Origin: Ancylobacter moscoviensis
GTDB lineage: Bacteria; Pseudomonadota; Alphaproteobacteria; Rhizobiales; Xanthobacteraceae
Assembly: GCF_007559435.1 (NCBI RefSeq)
Contig: NZ_VMBP01000005.1
Coordinates: 1-64,000 of the forward strand
Direction: 5' to 3'
Length of the DNA: 64,000 nt
The notes beneath the pieces are model-generated. The model searched no databases. It saw nothing but the letters and a program-made list of their open reading frames with translations, and had not been told where the DNA came from. Positions 33,384-41,732 of this stretch are shown in pieces. A program made the translations under genes and the position numbers. Positions within the stretch are counted from its first letter, which is position 1. The number at the start of each line of letters is the position of its first letter.

Positions 33384-34166
33384 ATGGTGCCGCCCACGAC
33401 AGACGTCATCGACACGCCCGCCGGCGCCATCGAGTGCCTGCGGGTCGCCAGCGGCGCGGACCCCGCGCGCGGCAGCTTCATACTATTGCACGGCATACAG
33501 GGCACGGCGGCGAGTTGGAGCGCGGTCGCGGCGCGGCTCGGCGGCGAACGGGTGATCCTCATGCCGAACCTGCGCGGGCGCGGGCGTTCGCTCAGCCCGC
33601 CGTCGCCCGAGGCCTACACGCTCGCTCACTTCGCGGCGGACCTCCATGCCGTGATCGAGGCGGCACCGGCTCCGGTGACGCTGGTCGGGTGGAGCATGGG
33701 GGTGCTGGTGGCGCTGAGCTATCTCTCCCGGCACGACCCCGCCCGGCTCGACGGTCTGGTCCTGGCGAGCGGCACCGCCTGTGCGGGGACCGAGGCGTTG
33801 TGGTTCCATTCCGATAGCCATGAAGGCCTCGCCGAAGAAGCACGGCTGCGGGCCGAGCGGCTGGCGCTTTCCGCCTATGCCACGCCGGTGGCGGTGGCCG
33901 GCGCATGGCAGAGCGTCCGCAATGCCGATCTGAGCGCCGCGCTGGCCGGCATCGTCCTGCCCACTCTGGTGTTGCATGGCGCGGAGGACGACCAGTGCCC
34001 GCTTGCGCATGGCCGGCGGATCGCCGAGGGCATTGCCGGCGCGCGGCTCGACGTGTGGCCGGGCGCCGGGCATAATCTGATGGCGCAGGATCCGGAGCGT
34101 TTCGCGCAGGCCCTGCTGCGCCTTTATGCCGCCGCGCGGGGTGATATGCTGGCCGCGACTCAGTGA
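33384..34166 (+). CDS. Alpha/beta hydrolase
   Basis: 260 residues from ATG 33384. The nucleophile is in LVGWSMGVLVAL (G-W-S-M-G elbow), the acid in LVLHGAEDDQCPL, the histidine in WPGAGHNLMAQDP; RFILLHGIQGTAASW-like FILLHGIQGTAASWS precedes. It resembles the HpaA/BphD-like or enol-lactonase subgroup; the substrate cannot be set. Operon partner: the GntR regulator downstream and the DUF6166 gene upstream. Its likely job is to open an ester or lactone in the pathway served by livKHMGF (inference). Confidence 0.82.
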   Translation: MVPPTTDVIDTPAGAIECLRVASGADPARGSFILLHGIQGTAASWSAVAARLGGERVILMPNLRGRGRSLSPPSPEAYTLAHFAADLHAVIEAAPAPVTLVGWSMGVLVALSYLSRHDPARLDGLVLASGTACAGTEALWFHSDSHEGLAEEARLRAERLALSAYATPVAVAGAWQSVRNADLSAALAGIVLPTLVLHGAEDDQCPLAHGRRIAEGIAGARLDVWPGAGHNLMAQDPERFAQALLRLYAAARGDMLAATQ

Positions 34167-34239
34167 TATCTCAGGCTTCGATATCTCCAGACTTCGCCTT
34201 CCACCGTCCCTTCCCGGCCGGTTTTCTCCGGAGTTCCCC

Positions 34240-34968
34240 ATGCCGCCAGCAGGTACCAAGCGCGCCGCCACGGACACCCGCAAGACCGGCACGTCGCGCA
34301 GCCGGCGCAATGAGGAGCGGTTCGAGACCGAGGATCTCACGCTCACCGATCGCGCCTATCGCCAGCTGGAGGAGCTGATCTCGACCCTGCAGCTGCCGCC
34401 GGGCACGGTGCTCTCCGAGCTGACGCTGGCGCAGCGCCTCAATATCGGCCGCACGCCGATCCGCGAGGCGTTGCAGCGCCTGGCGCGCGACGGGCTGGTG
34501 GTGGTGCTGCCCCGACGCGGCGTGCTGGTTTCCGAGATCAATCTGCGCACCCAGCTCCGCCTGCTGGAGACCCGGCGGGTGCTGGAGCGTCTGATGGCCG
34601 AGCTCGCGGCCGAGCGGGCCAGCGACGAGGAACGCGAGCAGTTCGCCCAGATCGCCGACGGCATGCGCGCGGCGGCCGAGCGGGCGGACGGCATCGAGTT
34701 CATGCGGCTCGACCGCGCGCTGAACACGCTGGTGTCCGAGGCGGCGCGCAACGAGTTCGCCAGCCGCTCCATGGGGCTGATGCACGCCCTGTCCCGCCGC
34801 TTCTGGTACCAGCATTACAAGCGCGTGGCGGACCTGCCGCTGGCGGCGCATCTGCACGCCGAGCTTGCCGCCGCCATTGCGGCGCGCGACAGCGCAAAGG
34901 CGGGCGAGGCTTCCGACAAGCTGATCGATTATATCGAATCCTTCGCCCGCAAGACGCTGGACGACTGA
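34240..34968 (+). CDS. GntR-family transcriptional regulator (FCD-like)
   Basis: 242 residues from ATG 34240 (CGGAG upstream). Winged helix: YRQLEELISTLQLPPGTVLSELTLAQRLNIGRTPIREALQRLARDGLVVVLPRRG; a helical ligand domain follows (RRVLERLMAELAAERA...). The N-terminal 40 residues are basic and disordered-looking. It is last in the operon and encoded beside the livFGMHK operon. The three matching 12-mers near these genes make it the best candidate for the local regulator. Its FCD histidine ligands are less complete than in the 32136 gene. Confidence 0.88.
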   Translation: MPPAGTKRAATDTRKTGTSRSRRNEERFETEDLTLTDRAYRQLEELISTLQLPPGTVLSELTLAQRLNIGRTPIREALQRLARDGLVVVLPRRGVLVSEINLRTQLRLLETRRVLERLMAELAAERASDEEREQFAQIADGMRAAAERADGIEFMRLDRALNTLVSEAARNEFASRSMGLMHALSRRFWYQHYKRVADLPLAAHLHAELAAAIAARDSAKAGEASDKLIDYIESFARKTLDD

Positions 34969-34992
34969 CAGGACGCTGGACGACCGACGCGA

Positions 34993-35023
34993 AAGGCCGG
35001 CTCCGCATGTGGGCGCCGGCCTT
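34993..35023. terminator. Hairpin between convergent gntR and livF
   Basis: AAGGCCGGC (34993-35001) pairs with GCCGGCCTT (35015-35023), loop 13 nt, between the gntR stop (34968) and the livF stop (35035). It is placed to terminate both transcripts; the T tract is weak. Confidence 0.5.
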
Positions 35024-35034
35024 CGCATTCTGCC

Positions 35035-35757
35035 TCACGCATGCTCCAGCTCGACCTCGCCGGCGATGACGCGCATCACCGCGCGGTCGGCCTGCGCCTG
35101 CGCCAGCGTGCCCTCGAAGATCATCTCGCCGCGCTCCACCACATAGAGCCGGTCGACGTAATCGGGCAGATGGTGGACGTTGGACTCCGCCATCAGCACC
35201 GCCTCGCCCATGGCGCGGATCGACGCGATGCCTTCGGATATGACCGGGATGATCGCTGGCGACAGCCCCTCGAACGGCTCGTCGAGCAGAAGCAGGCTCG
35301 GGTCCAGCGCCAGCGCCCGGGCGACCGACACCATCTTGCGCTCGCCGCCGGAGAGCTGCTGGCCGCCGCGCGCCAGATATTGCCGCAGCTTGGGAAAGAC
35401 TTTCAGCGAGCGCTCGATCCGTTCCTCTTCCGAGAGCGGGGAGGGGCGCGTCCAGGTCGGCAGCGCGATGTTGTCCGCCACGGTGAGGTCGCCATAGACG
35501 TCGGATTCCTCCGGCGAATAGCCAATGCCGAGCTGTGCGATCTTGTAGGTCGGCAGGCCGACGAGGTTCTGCCCCTTGAAGCTGATCGAGCCCGCGACCG
35601 GCTGGCGGTGCCCCATGATGGTGCGGAAGGTCGTGGTCTTGCCGGCGCCGTTGCGGCCGATCAGGCAGACCAGCTCACCCGGCTCCACCGTGAGGTCGAG
35701 CCCATTGAGGATGCGGCTGCCGGCAATGTCGACCTTGAGGCCGGAAATCTTCAGCAT
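35035..35757 (-). CDS. livF: Branched-chain-type ABC transporter ATPase
   Basis: 240 residues. Walker A GRNGAGKTTT, signature LSGGERKMVSVARAL, Walker B LLLLDEPFEGLSP, with the LivF-typical GIGYSPEESDVYGDLTV. Cytosolic; pairs with LivG. Last gene of livKHMGF, overlapping livG by 7 nt. Confidence 0.94.
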   Translation of the reverse strand: MLKISGLKVDIAGSRILNGLDLTVEPGELVCLIGRNGAGKTTTFRTIMGHRQPVAGSISFKGQNLVGLPTYKIAQLGIGYSPEESDVYGDLTVADNIALPTWTRPSPLSEEERIERSLKVFPKLRQYLARGGQQLSGGERKMVSVARALALDPSLLLLDEPFEGLSPAIIPVISEGIASIRAMGEAVLMAESNVHHLPDYVDRLYVVERGEMIFEGTLAQAQADRAVMRVIAGEVELEHA

Positions 35758-36578
35758 GCCGCGCTCCTCTGGCTGGCCGTCTCGGACGAGGTGTTGAGAT
35801 TGGCGGCCTTGGGCCGCAGCTGCGGAGGCCGGGTGCCGACCACCGCCGCGATCAGCGCCGGATCCTTGAAGAACACCTCCGGCTTCTCATCCGCCAGCAC
35901 GCGCCCGGCCTGCAGCGCGACGATGCGGTCGGAGTAGCGCGCGACGAGATCCATGTCGTGCTCGACCTGGATGATGCCGCGCACGCCCGCCTTCCGGCAC
36001 GCATCGATCAGCAGTTCCATGATGGAATGCTTGTCGCCGGTGGAGACGCCCGAGGTCGGCTCGTCGATCAGGATCAGCTCGGGCTTGAGCGCGAAGGCGC
36101 TGGCGACGTCGAGCAGCTTCTTCTCGCCCTGCGAGAGGGCGCGGGCGGGCTGGTCGAGCCGGTGGCGCAGGTTGAAGATCTCCGCCACTTCCTCCACCGC
36201 ATCGGCGATTTCGCGGTCGCGGACGAGGCTGCGCAGCGGGTTGCCGGTGCGCTTGAGCCGCGAGGAGGCCGCGACCCCCAACGTCTCGCGCACGGTGAGC
36301 TCGGGGAAGACGTTCACCAGCTGGAAGCCGCGGGCCATGCCGCGCCGCGCCAGCTCCACCGGGCCGATGCCGCCGATGTCCGTGCCGCGAAACGCGACCC
36401 GGCCGGAGGTGGGCCGGAGCAGGCCGGTGAGCACGTTCACCAGCGTGCTCTTCCCCGCGCCGTTGGGGCCGACGATGGAGATGAACTCGCCGTCGGCGAC
36501 CGAGAGGGAAACATCGGTCAAGGCGTGGAAGTCGCCGTAGCTTTTGCAGACCGTGCGGGCCTCGAGAAGTGTCGTCAT
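35751..36578 (-). CDS. livG: Branched-chain-type ABC transporter ATPase
   Basis: 275 residues. Walker A GPNGAGKSTL, signature LSQGEKKLLDVASAFAL, Walker B LILIDEPTSGVS, followed by a LivG-type C-terminal extension. Begins 3 nt after the livM stop. Substrate is not necessarily an amino acid: Liv-type systems also take urea, amides and aromatic acids. Confidence 0.93.
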   Translation of the reverse strand: MTTLLEARTVCKSYGDFHALTDVSLSVADGEFISIVGPNGAGKSTLVNVLTGLLRPTSGRVAFRGTDIGGIGPVELARRGMARGFQLVNVFPELTVRETLGVAASSRLKRTGNPLRSLVRDREIADAVEEVAEIFNLRHRLDQPARALSQGEKKLLDVASAFALKPELILIDEPTSGVSTGDKHSIMELLIDACRKAGVRGIIQVEHDMDLVARYSDRIVALQAGRVLADEKPEVFFKDPALIAAVVGTRPPQLRPKAANLNTSSETASQRSAAC

Positions 36579-36581
36579 AGC

Positions 36582-37598
36582 TCAGCTCCCGCGCTTGAAG
36601 CGAGTGAACAGGCCGCCGGCGATGCCGGAAAGGCCGCCGGGGAAGAACACCACCAGCAGGATCAGCACCGCACCCATGACGAACCGCCAGTACTGCGTCA
36701 CCGACATCACCATGTCCTGCAGCAGCACGAAGGCGAGGGAGCCCACCACCGGGCCGATGAAGGCGCCGGAACCGCCGAGGACCGCCATAAAGACGAGGTT
36801 GCCGGACTGGGTCCAGTACACGATCTCCGGGTCGGCGAGGCCGATGGTGATCGCGAGGATCGCGCCGCCGATGCCGCCATAGACGCCGGAGATGACATAG
36901 GCGGACAGACGCATGCGGGTGACCTCGACGCCGAGATAGGACGCCTTCTGCGCGTTCTCCCGGATCGCCTGCAGATGCAGGCCGAATGGCGAGCGCACGA
37001 TGCGCCACATCAGCAGGCCGAGAGCGGTGAGCAGACCGAGGGCATAGTAGTAGAACGGCCCGGTGAGGAAGGCGGTCTTGCCGCCCTCGAACTCCATGCC
37101 GAACAGCAGCGGGCGCAGCACCCGCATGCCCTGGTCGCCGCCGGTGATGCCGTAGAACTTGTACAGCACCGAGTGGAACAGCATGCCGAAGGCCAGCGTC
37201 AGCATGCCGAAGAAGATGCGGGTGTAGCGTACGCACAGGAAGCCGACCGGCACCGCGATGATCACCGAGGCGGCGATCGACACCAGCAGGATCAGTTCGA
37301 ACGACAGGATGCCGAGCTTCGAGGTCATCACCGCCGCGCTGTAGGCGCCGATGCTGAGGAACATGGCATGGCCGAAGGACAGCAGCCCGGTATAGCCGAA
37401 CAGCAGGTTGAACCCGAGCAGGGCGATGGCGAGCGCGAAGAACGGCACCATGAGGGTGAGCGTGTAGGTGGAGGCGAAGAACGGCAGGGCCGCCATCGCC
37501 GCCACGATCACCAGGAAGGCCCACAGGCCGGAAGCGCGGGACGCTTCGGCGGCCGGTCGCGCGAGGGCGGTGCTTTCGACGATATGGGGAGCGCTCAT
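36582..37598 (-). CDS. livM: Branched-chain-type ABC transporter permease
   Basis: 338 residues with about nine hydrophobic segments and the LivM signatures GYTGLLSFGHAMFLSIGAY and YVISGVYGGIGGAILAITIG. Overlaps livH by 4 nt (coupled). Confidence 0.94.
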   Translation of the reverse strand: MSAPHIVESTALARPAAEASRASGLWAFLVIVAAMAALPFFASTYTLTLMVPFFALAIALLGFNLLFGYTGLLSFGHAMFLSIGAYSAAVMTSKLGILSFELILLVSIAASVIIAVPVGFLCVRYTRIFFGMLTLAFGMLFHSVLYKFYGITGGDQGMRVLRPLLFGMEFEGGKTAFLTGPFYYYALGLLTALGLLMWRIVRSPFGLHLQAIRENAQKASYLGVEVTRMRLSAYVISGVYGGIGGAILAITIGLADPEIVYWTQSGNLVFMAVLGGSGAFIGPVVGSLAFVLLQDMVMSVTQYWRFVMGAVLILLVVFFPGGLSGIAGGLFTRFKRGS

Positions 37599-38476
37599 GC
37601 CATCGCCTTTCCGAACAGGCCGGCCGGGCGCAGGATGAGCACCGCGATGACGACCACGTAGATCGAGAGGATTTCAGCTTCCGGCAGCACCATGATCGCC
37701 ACCGCGCGGATGAGGCCGACGATGAGCGCGCCGGCCATCGCTCCGCGCATCGAGCCCAGCCCGCCGATCACCACCACGGCGAAGGCTTCCACCACCAGTT
37801 CCACCGACATTTCCAGCGAGGCGGCGGAGGCCGGCACCACCAGCGCGCCGCCCACCGTGCCGAGCATGCAGCCGACGGTGAACACCGCGGCGAAGACGCG
37901 GTTGGAGTTCACGCCGAGCCCCTCGGACATCTCGCGGTTCTCGGCGGTGGCGCGGATGATGCGCCCGGTGCGCGTGCGCTGCAGGAACAGGCCTAGCCCG
38001 GCGGCGATGGCGATGCTCGCGGCGATGACCAGCAGGTTGTAGGTCGGCACGCGGACACCGGCGAATTCCGCGGTGCCGTAGGCGAGATAGGCGTTGTCGA
38101 GGGTCAGCGGCGTCGGCCCCCAGAGGAAGCGCATCACGTCCTGGAAGACCAGCAGCAGGCCGAAGGTCAGCAGCAGCTGGTGGCTCTCGTCACGCCGGTA
38201 GACCGTGCGCAGCAGCCGCTCCACCGGCAGGCCGATGAGGCCGATGGCGAGCCCCGCCGCGAGCAGCACCGGCAGCACCACGACACTCGGCAGCCCCATC
38301 GCCGCGGCGCCCGCCACGGCGGTGATGCCGAAATAGGCGCCGAGCGCATAGAAGGAGCCGCAGGCCAGATTGACGATCTTCTGGACGCCGAACACCAGCT
38401 GGAGCCCGGCAGCCACGAGGAAGACCACGGCGGCGTGGAACACGCCACCGAGGATCATGTCGACATACATGCTCAT
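37595..38476 (-). CDS. livH: Branched-chain-type ABC transporter permease
   Basis: 293 residues, about eight hydrophobic segments, LivH-typical GVQKIVNLACGSFYALGAYFG and VVIGGLGSMRGAMAGALIVG. Forms the membrane channel with LivM. Nine-nt gap from livK. Confidence 0.94.
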   Translation of the reverse strand: MSMYVDMILGGVFHAAVVFLVAAGLQLVFGVQKIVNLACGSFYALGAYFGITAVAGAAAMGLPSVVVLPVLLAAGLAIGLIGLPVERLLRTVYRRDESHQLLLTFGLLLVFQDVMRFLWGPTPLTLDNAYLAYGTAEFAGVRVPTYNLLVIAASIAIAAGLGLFLQRTRTGRIIRATAENREMSEGLGVNSNRVFAAVFTVGCMLGTVGGALVVPASAASLEMSVELVVEAFAVVVIGGLGSMRGAMAGALIVGLIRAVAIMVLPEAEILSIYVVVIAVLILRPAGLFGKAMA

Positions 38477-38485
38477 GGTGCGCCC

Positions 38486-39760
38486 TCAGACCGGCAGCTT
38501 CGCGGTCTTCAGCCATTCCCAGAAATCCATGCCCGGCGGCTTCTGGAGCTGGTCGGCAGTGTAGGCGTTCACGGTGCGCAGGGTTGGGAAGTCGTAGGCG
38601 TTATCGTTGGTCGACAGGCCCTGGTAGAACACCTGCTCGGCGATCTTGTCGGCGCGGAAGCGCCCCGGCCCGCCAAGGCTCTGCACTTCCTGCCTGGGGA
38701 TCGCGTCGATGATCTCGTCGAGCTTGGGCCAGCGCCCGGTGGCCTTGGCGGCGGCCTCGGTGCCGGCCTTGTAGGCGGCCAGCGCGAAATAGGCCCGGTC
38801 GGCCTCCCAGTGCGGCGCCTGCTGGTAGCGCTCCATGTAGTCCTCGACGAAGGCCTTCTGGAGCGGCGAGGCGTCGGGCAGCGCGAAGTAGAGCGTGTTG
38901 TGCCCGAAGACGATGTTCTCCGGCATGAAGCTCTTCTTGAGCTGGTTGAGCTGCCAGCCGGCGGCCGGCAGGGCGAGGTTCACGCCTTCGAACAGGCCGG
39001 CGGCGCTGCCCTGCTTCATGAACACCGGCAGGTCGGCGAACAGCATGGAGGAGAAGATGAAGTCGGGCTTGGCCGCCTTCAGCGCCGCGATGTGGGAGGT
39101 GAGGTCCATGGTGCCGACCTTGGGCCACTGCTCGGCCACCACCTCGTATTGCACCCCGGCGCGGGTGAGGATCTGCCGGAACGCCTCCCAGTTGTTGCGC
39201 CCGTAGGAGTAGTCGGGATTGATGCCGGCGACGCGCTTGATCTTGTTGCCGAAATACTTGACCGACAGCAGCGAGGACATGACCGCCTCGCACTCATTGT
39301 CGGTGGAGCGGAACACGTAGCGCGCGTCGGGCATCGCCTCCTTCACACCGTCCTGCGTGGTGCCGTCCCACATGATGAGCAGCGCCTGCTCCTCCTCGGC
39401 GACGGGCGCGACGCCCATCGACACGCCGGTGGAGATCAGTCCCTGCACGCAGTCGACCTTCTCCTGCAGCACCAGGCGGCGGAAGCGCTCGATGGTGTCC
39501 TTGGGCGAGGTCTCCTCCTCGAAGACCAGCTCGACGGGACGCCCGGCGATGCCGCCGTCCTTGTTCATGCGGTCGGCCGCCCATTGCACGGCGCGGATGC
39601 CGCATTCGCCGACCGTTCCCATGGCGCCGGAGCGCGGAGCGAGAATGCCGATGCGGACAGGTTTCGACTGGGCGATGGCCGGCGCGAAGACGCCCGGCAT
39701 GGACGCGGACAGACCGGCAGCACCGATCCCCCGCAGCACTGAGCGGCGGTTGAGATTCAT
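38486..39760 (-). CDS. livK: Liv-type ABC transporter substrate-binding protein
   Basis: 424 residues. Twin-arginine-like signal [31 protein letters not shown]; periplasmic. Periplasmic-binding-protein fold of the amide/leucine type with VRIGILAPRSGAMGTVGECGI at the start. Longer than LivJ/LivK of enteric bacteria and closer to amide/urea or aromatic-acid binders. First gene of the operon; regulon site B lies 41 bp upstream. Confidence 0.92.
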   Translation of the reverse strand: MNLNRRSVLRGIGAAGLSASMPGVFAPAIAQSKPVRIGILAPRSGAMGTVGECGIRAVQWAADRMNKDGGIAGRPVELVFEEETSPKDTIERFRRLVLQEKVDCVQGLISTGVSMGVAPVAEEEQALLIMWDGTTQDGVKEAMPDARYVFRSTDNECEAVMSSLLSVKYFGNKIKRVAGINPDYSYGRNNWEAFRQILTRAGVQYEVVAEQWPKVGTMDLTSHIAALKAAKPDFIFSSMLFADLPVFMKQGSAAGLFEGVNLALPAAGWQLNQLKKSFMPENIVFGHNTLYFALPDASPLQKAFVEDYMERYQQAPHWEADRAYFALAAYKAGTEAAAKATGRWPKLDEIIDAIPRQEVQSLGGPGRFRADKIAEQVFYQGLSTNDNAYDFPTLRTVNAYTADQLQKPPGMDFWEWLKTAKLPV

Positions 39761-39800
39761 CGTGATTTCCTCCCCTGCGGGTCTGACGCCCGTCCTAGGT

Positions 39801-39812
39801 CTGACATATCAT
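39801..39812. promoter_or_regulatory. Regulon site B, CTGACATATCAT
   Basis: Matches site C (CTAACATATCAG on the minus strand) at 10 of 12 and site A at 8-9 of 12. It begins 41 bp upstream of the livK start, a good operator position. Confidence 0.55.
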
Positions 39813-39846
39813 AAATATGCAAAATGAATGTCTGCAACAGATAATT

Positions 39847-39860
39847 TTGACTTAGATCAA
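39847..39860. promoter_or_regulatory. FNR/FixK-like box TTGACTTAGATCAA
   Basis: TTGAC-N4-ATCAA, one base off the TTGAT-N4-ATCAA consensus of CRP/FNR-family regulators. It is 90 bp upstream of livK and 207 bp upstream of the ABM gene. The match is suggestive; chance occurrence is possible. Confidence 0.35.
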
Positions 39861-40066
39861 TTTGTGATGAGGGTGCGACAGGGGAGAGGTCGGCGGAAAC
39901 CCGCTCCAGGTCTCATTTGTCGCTCCGGACGCGCCGCCTCCGGGAGCGTGAATGCGGCCCACCGACGGCACGGTGATATATCTATGGAATATTTTATGTT
40001 CGGCAGACTTTACGCGTTGCCTGCCTCATGTGCAGGATGAGGGATCGCAGCAACCGGGAGCCTGTC

Positions 40067-40429
40067 ATGATCGCCGTCATCTTCGAAGTCTGGCCTGCCG
40101 AGGGCGAACGCCAGCATTATCTCGACATCGCTGCCGCGCTGCGCGCCGATCTCCTCGAAATCGACGGCTTCATCTCCGTGGAGCGCTTCCAGAGCCTGGC
40201 CGAGCCGGAGAAGATGCTCTCGCTTTCCTTCTGGCGCGACGAGGAGGCGGTCCGCCGCTGGCGCAACCGCCCCGATCACCGCGCGGCGCAGGCGAAGGGC
40301 CGCAGCGGCGTGTTCCGCGACTACCGGCTGCGTATCGCCGAGGTGTCGCGCGACTACACGCTGACCGACCGGACGCAGGCGCCCGGCGACAGCCGGCAGG
40401 CGCACCGTCCGGCCGACCTCGCCATCTGA
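40067..40429 (+). CDS. Antibiotic biosynthesis monooxygenase (ABM) domain protein
   Basis: 120 residues from ATG 40067 with GGGAG upstream. Single ferredoxin-like ABM fold: MIAVIFEVWPAEGERQHYLDIAAALR at the start and FISVERFQSLAEPEKMLSLSFWRDEEAVRRWR. Family members oxidise quinol-like or small aromatics without cofactors, often as dimers, or degrade haem. It ends 7 nt before the convergent alcohol dehydrogenase stop. Confidence 0.85.
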   Translation: MIAVIFEVWPAEGERQHYLDIAAALRADLLEIDGFISVERFQSLAEPEKMLSLSFWRDEEAVRRWRNRPDHRAAQAKGRSGVFRDYRLRIAEVSRDYTLTDRTQAPGDSRQAHRPADLAI

Positions 40430-40435
40430 ACGGCG

Positions 40436-41545
40436 TCAGAACATGATGACGCTTCGTATGGCGTCGCCGCGCCGGAGGGCGTCGAAGCCGTCATTGACCT
40501 CATCGAGGGAGATGCGGGCGGTGATGAGTTCGTCGAGCTTGAGCCGCCCGTCGAGATAGGCCCGCGCCAGCAGGGGAAAATCCCGGCGCGGGCGGGCCCC
40601 GCCATAGGAGGAGCGGCGGATCCGCTTTTCGCCCATCAGCGAGCCCCAGCGGAACGCGACATCCTTGTCCACGTCGATCTTGCCGAGCCAGACGATCTCG
40701 CCGCCCGGACGCACCGCCTCGGCGCTCACCCGGAAGGCGGCGGGGTTGCCGGCGGATTCCAGCACGACGTCGGCGCCGCGCCCGCCGGTCGCCTTGCGCG
40801 CCACCTCCGTCGGCTCCTCATGCGCCGCGTTCACCAGCCGGGTCGCGCCCATGGCGCCGGCGAGCGCGAGCTTGGCCTCGTTCAGGTCCACGGCAATGAT
40901 CTCCTGCGCCCCGGCGAGCCGCGCGCCCTGCACGGCGGACAAGCCCACGGCACCGCAACCCAGCACCATCACCGTGTCGCCATGCCGGATCGCGGCGACG
41001 TTCATCGCCGCGCCGGCCCCGGTCATCACCCCGCAGCCGATGAGACACGCTCGGTCGAAGGGGATGTCGCGCGGCACCGGGATCGCCTGCTGGTCCGGCA
41101 CGATGCAATAGTCGCCGAAGGCGCCGAGGAACATCAGCTGGCGCAGCTCGCGTCCGTCGGCGAGCCGGGCGCGCGGGCTGCCATCGAACGCCAGCGCCTT
41201 CACTCCCTGTTCCAGATAGTCCTCGCACAGGATCGGCAGCGAGCGGTCGCAGTAGAAGCAGCCGCCGCAATGCGGGTTCCAGGAGAGCACCACATGGTCG
41301 CCCGGCGCCACACCGCGGGCCTGCGGGCCGACCTCCTCGACGATGCCCGCCGCCTCGTGGCCGAGCACGATCGGCATCGGGTAGCGCAGCCCGCCCTCGA
41401 TCACCTCGAGGTCGGTATGGCAGAGCCCCGCCGCCTTGATCTTCACGCGCACGTCGTGCGGGCGCAGGGGCTCGGCGACGACTCTCTCGATGACAAGCGG
41501 CCGGCCGGCCTCATGCAGCACGGCGGCTCGATAGTTCAGGCTCAT
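40436..41545 (-). CDS. Zinc-dependent alcohol dehydrogenase
   Basis: 369 residues, class III/MDR type. Catalytic zinc ligands C42, H63 (GHEAAG) and the GCGVMTG cysteine; structural zinc site C93-x2-C96-x2-C99-x7-C107. Rossmann motif GCGAVGLSAVQGARLAGA. Length and the 'GAGAAMNVA' start fit the formaldehyde/aryl-alcohol dehydrogenase branch. Its promoter region (41546-41732) is shared with the fatty-acid hydroxylase gene and holds site C. Confidence 0.9.
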   Translation of the reverse strand: MSLNYRAAVLHEAGRPLVIERVVAEPLRPHDVRVKIKAAGLCHTDLEVIEGGLRYPMPIVLGHEAAGIVEEVGPQARGVAPGDHVVLSWNPHCGGCFYCDRSLPILCEDYLEQGVKALAFDGSPRARLADGRELRQLMFLGAFGDYCIVPDQQAIPVPRDIPFDRACLIGCGVMTGAGAAMNVAAIRHGDTVMVLGCGAVGLSAVQGARLAGAQEIIAVDLNEAKLALAGAMGATRLVNAAHEEPTEVARKATGGRGADVVLESAGNPAAFRVSAEAVRPGGEIVWLGKIDVDKDVAFRWGSLMGEKRIRRSSYGGARPRRDFPLLARAYLDGRLKLDELITARISLDEVNDGFDALRRGDAIRSVIMF

Positions 41546-41650
41546 TCTGGATCCCCGGCCTCTCGGGTCCCGCGGGACCTGCCCGGGAACGCCTTGTCCT
41601 GACGGCTGTTGCGGCGACCTCGATCAAGCCGCTTGCCAACTAATGTAACA

Positions 41651-41662
41651 CTGATATGTTAG
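41651..41662. promoter_or_regulatory. Regulon site C, CTGATATGTTAG
   Basis: Its reverse complement CTAACATATCAG differs from site A (CTAACATGTCAG) at one base. It lies in the shared promoter of the alcohol dehydrogenase (106 bp from its start) and the hydroxylase (71 bp). Confidence 0.55.
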
Positions 41663-41732
41663 ATGCATTCTTGTCATAGGGCAACAGGCGCCACGCGCCG
41701 CCCCGAAGGAACGACCGCCCAAGGAGGACGAC

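Larger units (their letters stand above)
39761..40066. other. 306-bp intergenic region with regulatory sites
   Basis: Divergent promoter region of livK and the ABM monooxygenase gene. It holds regulon site B (39801-39812) and a possible FNR/FixK box (39847-39860); no gene is seen. Confidence 0.5.

Noticed and set aside
35958-37661. 567-codon plus-strand frame opposite livG/livM
   Set aside because: Shadow frame; His/Glu/Arg-rich low-complexity and both minus-strand genes have full family motifs.
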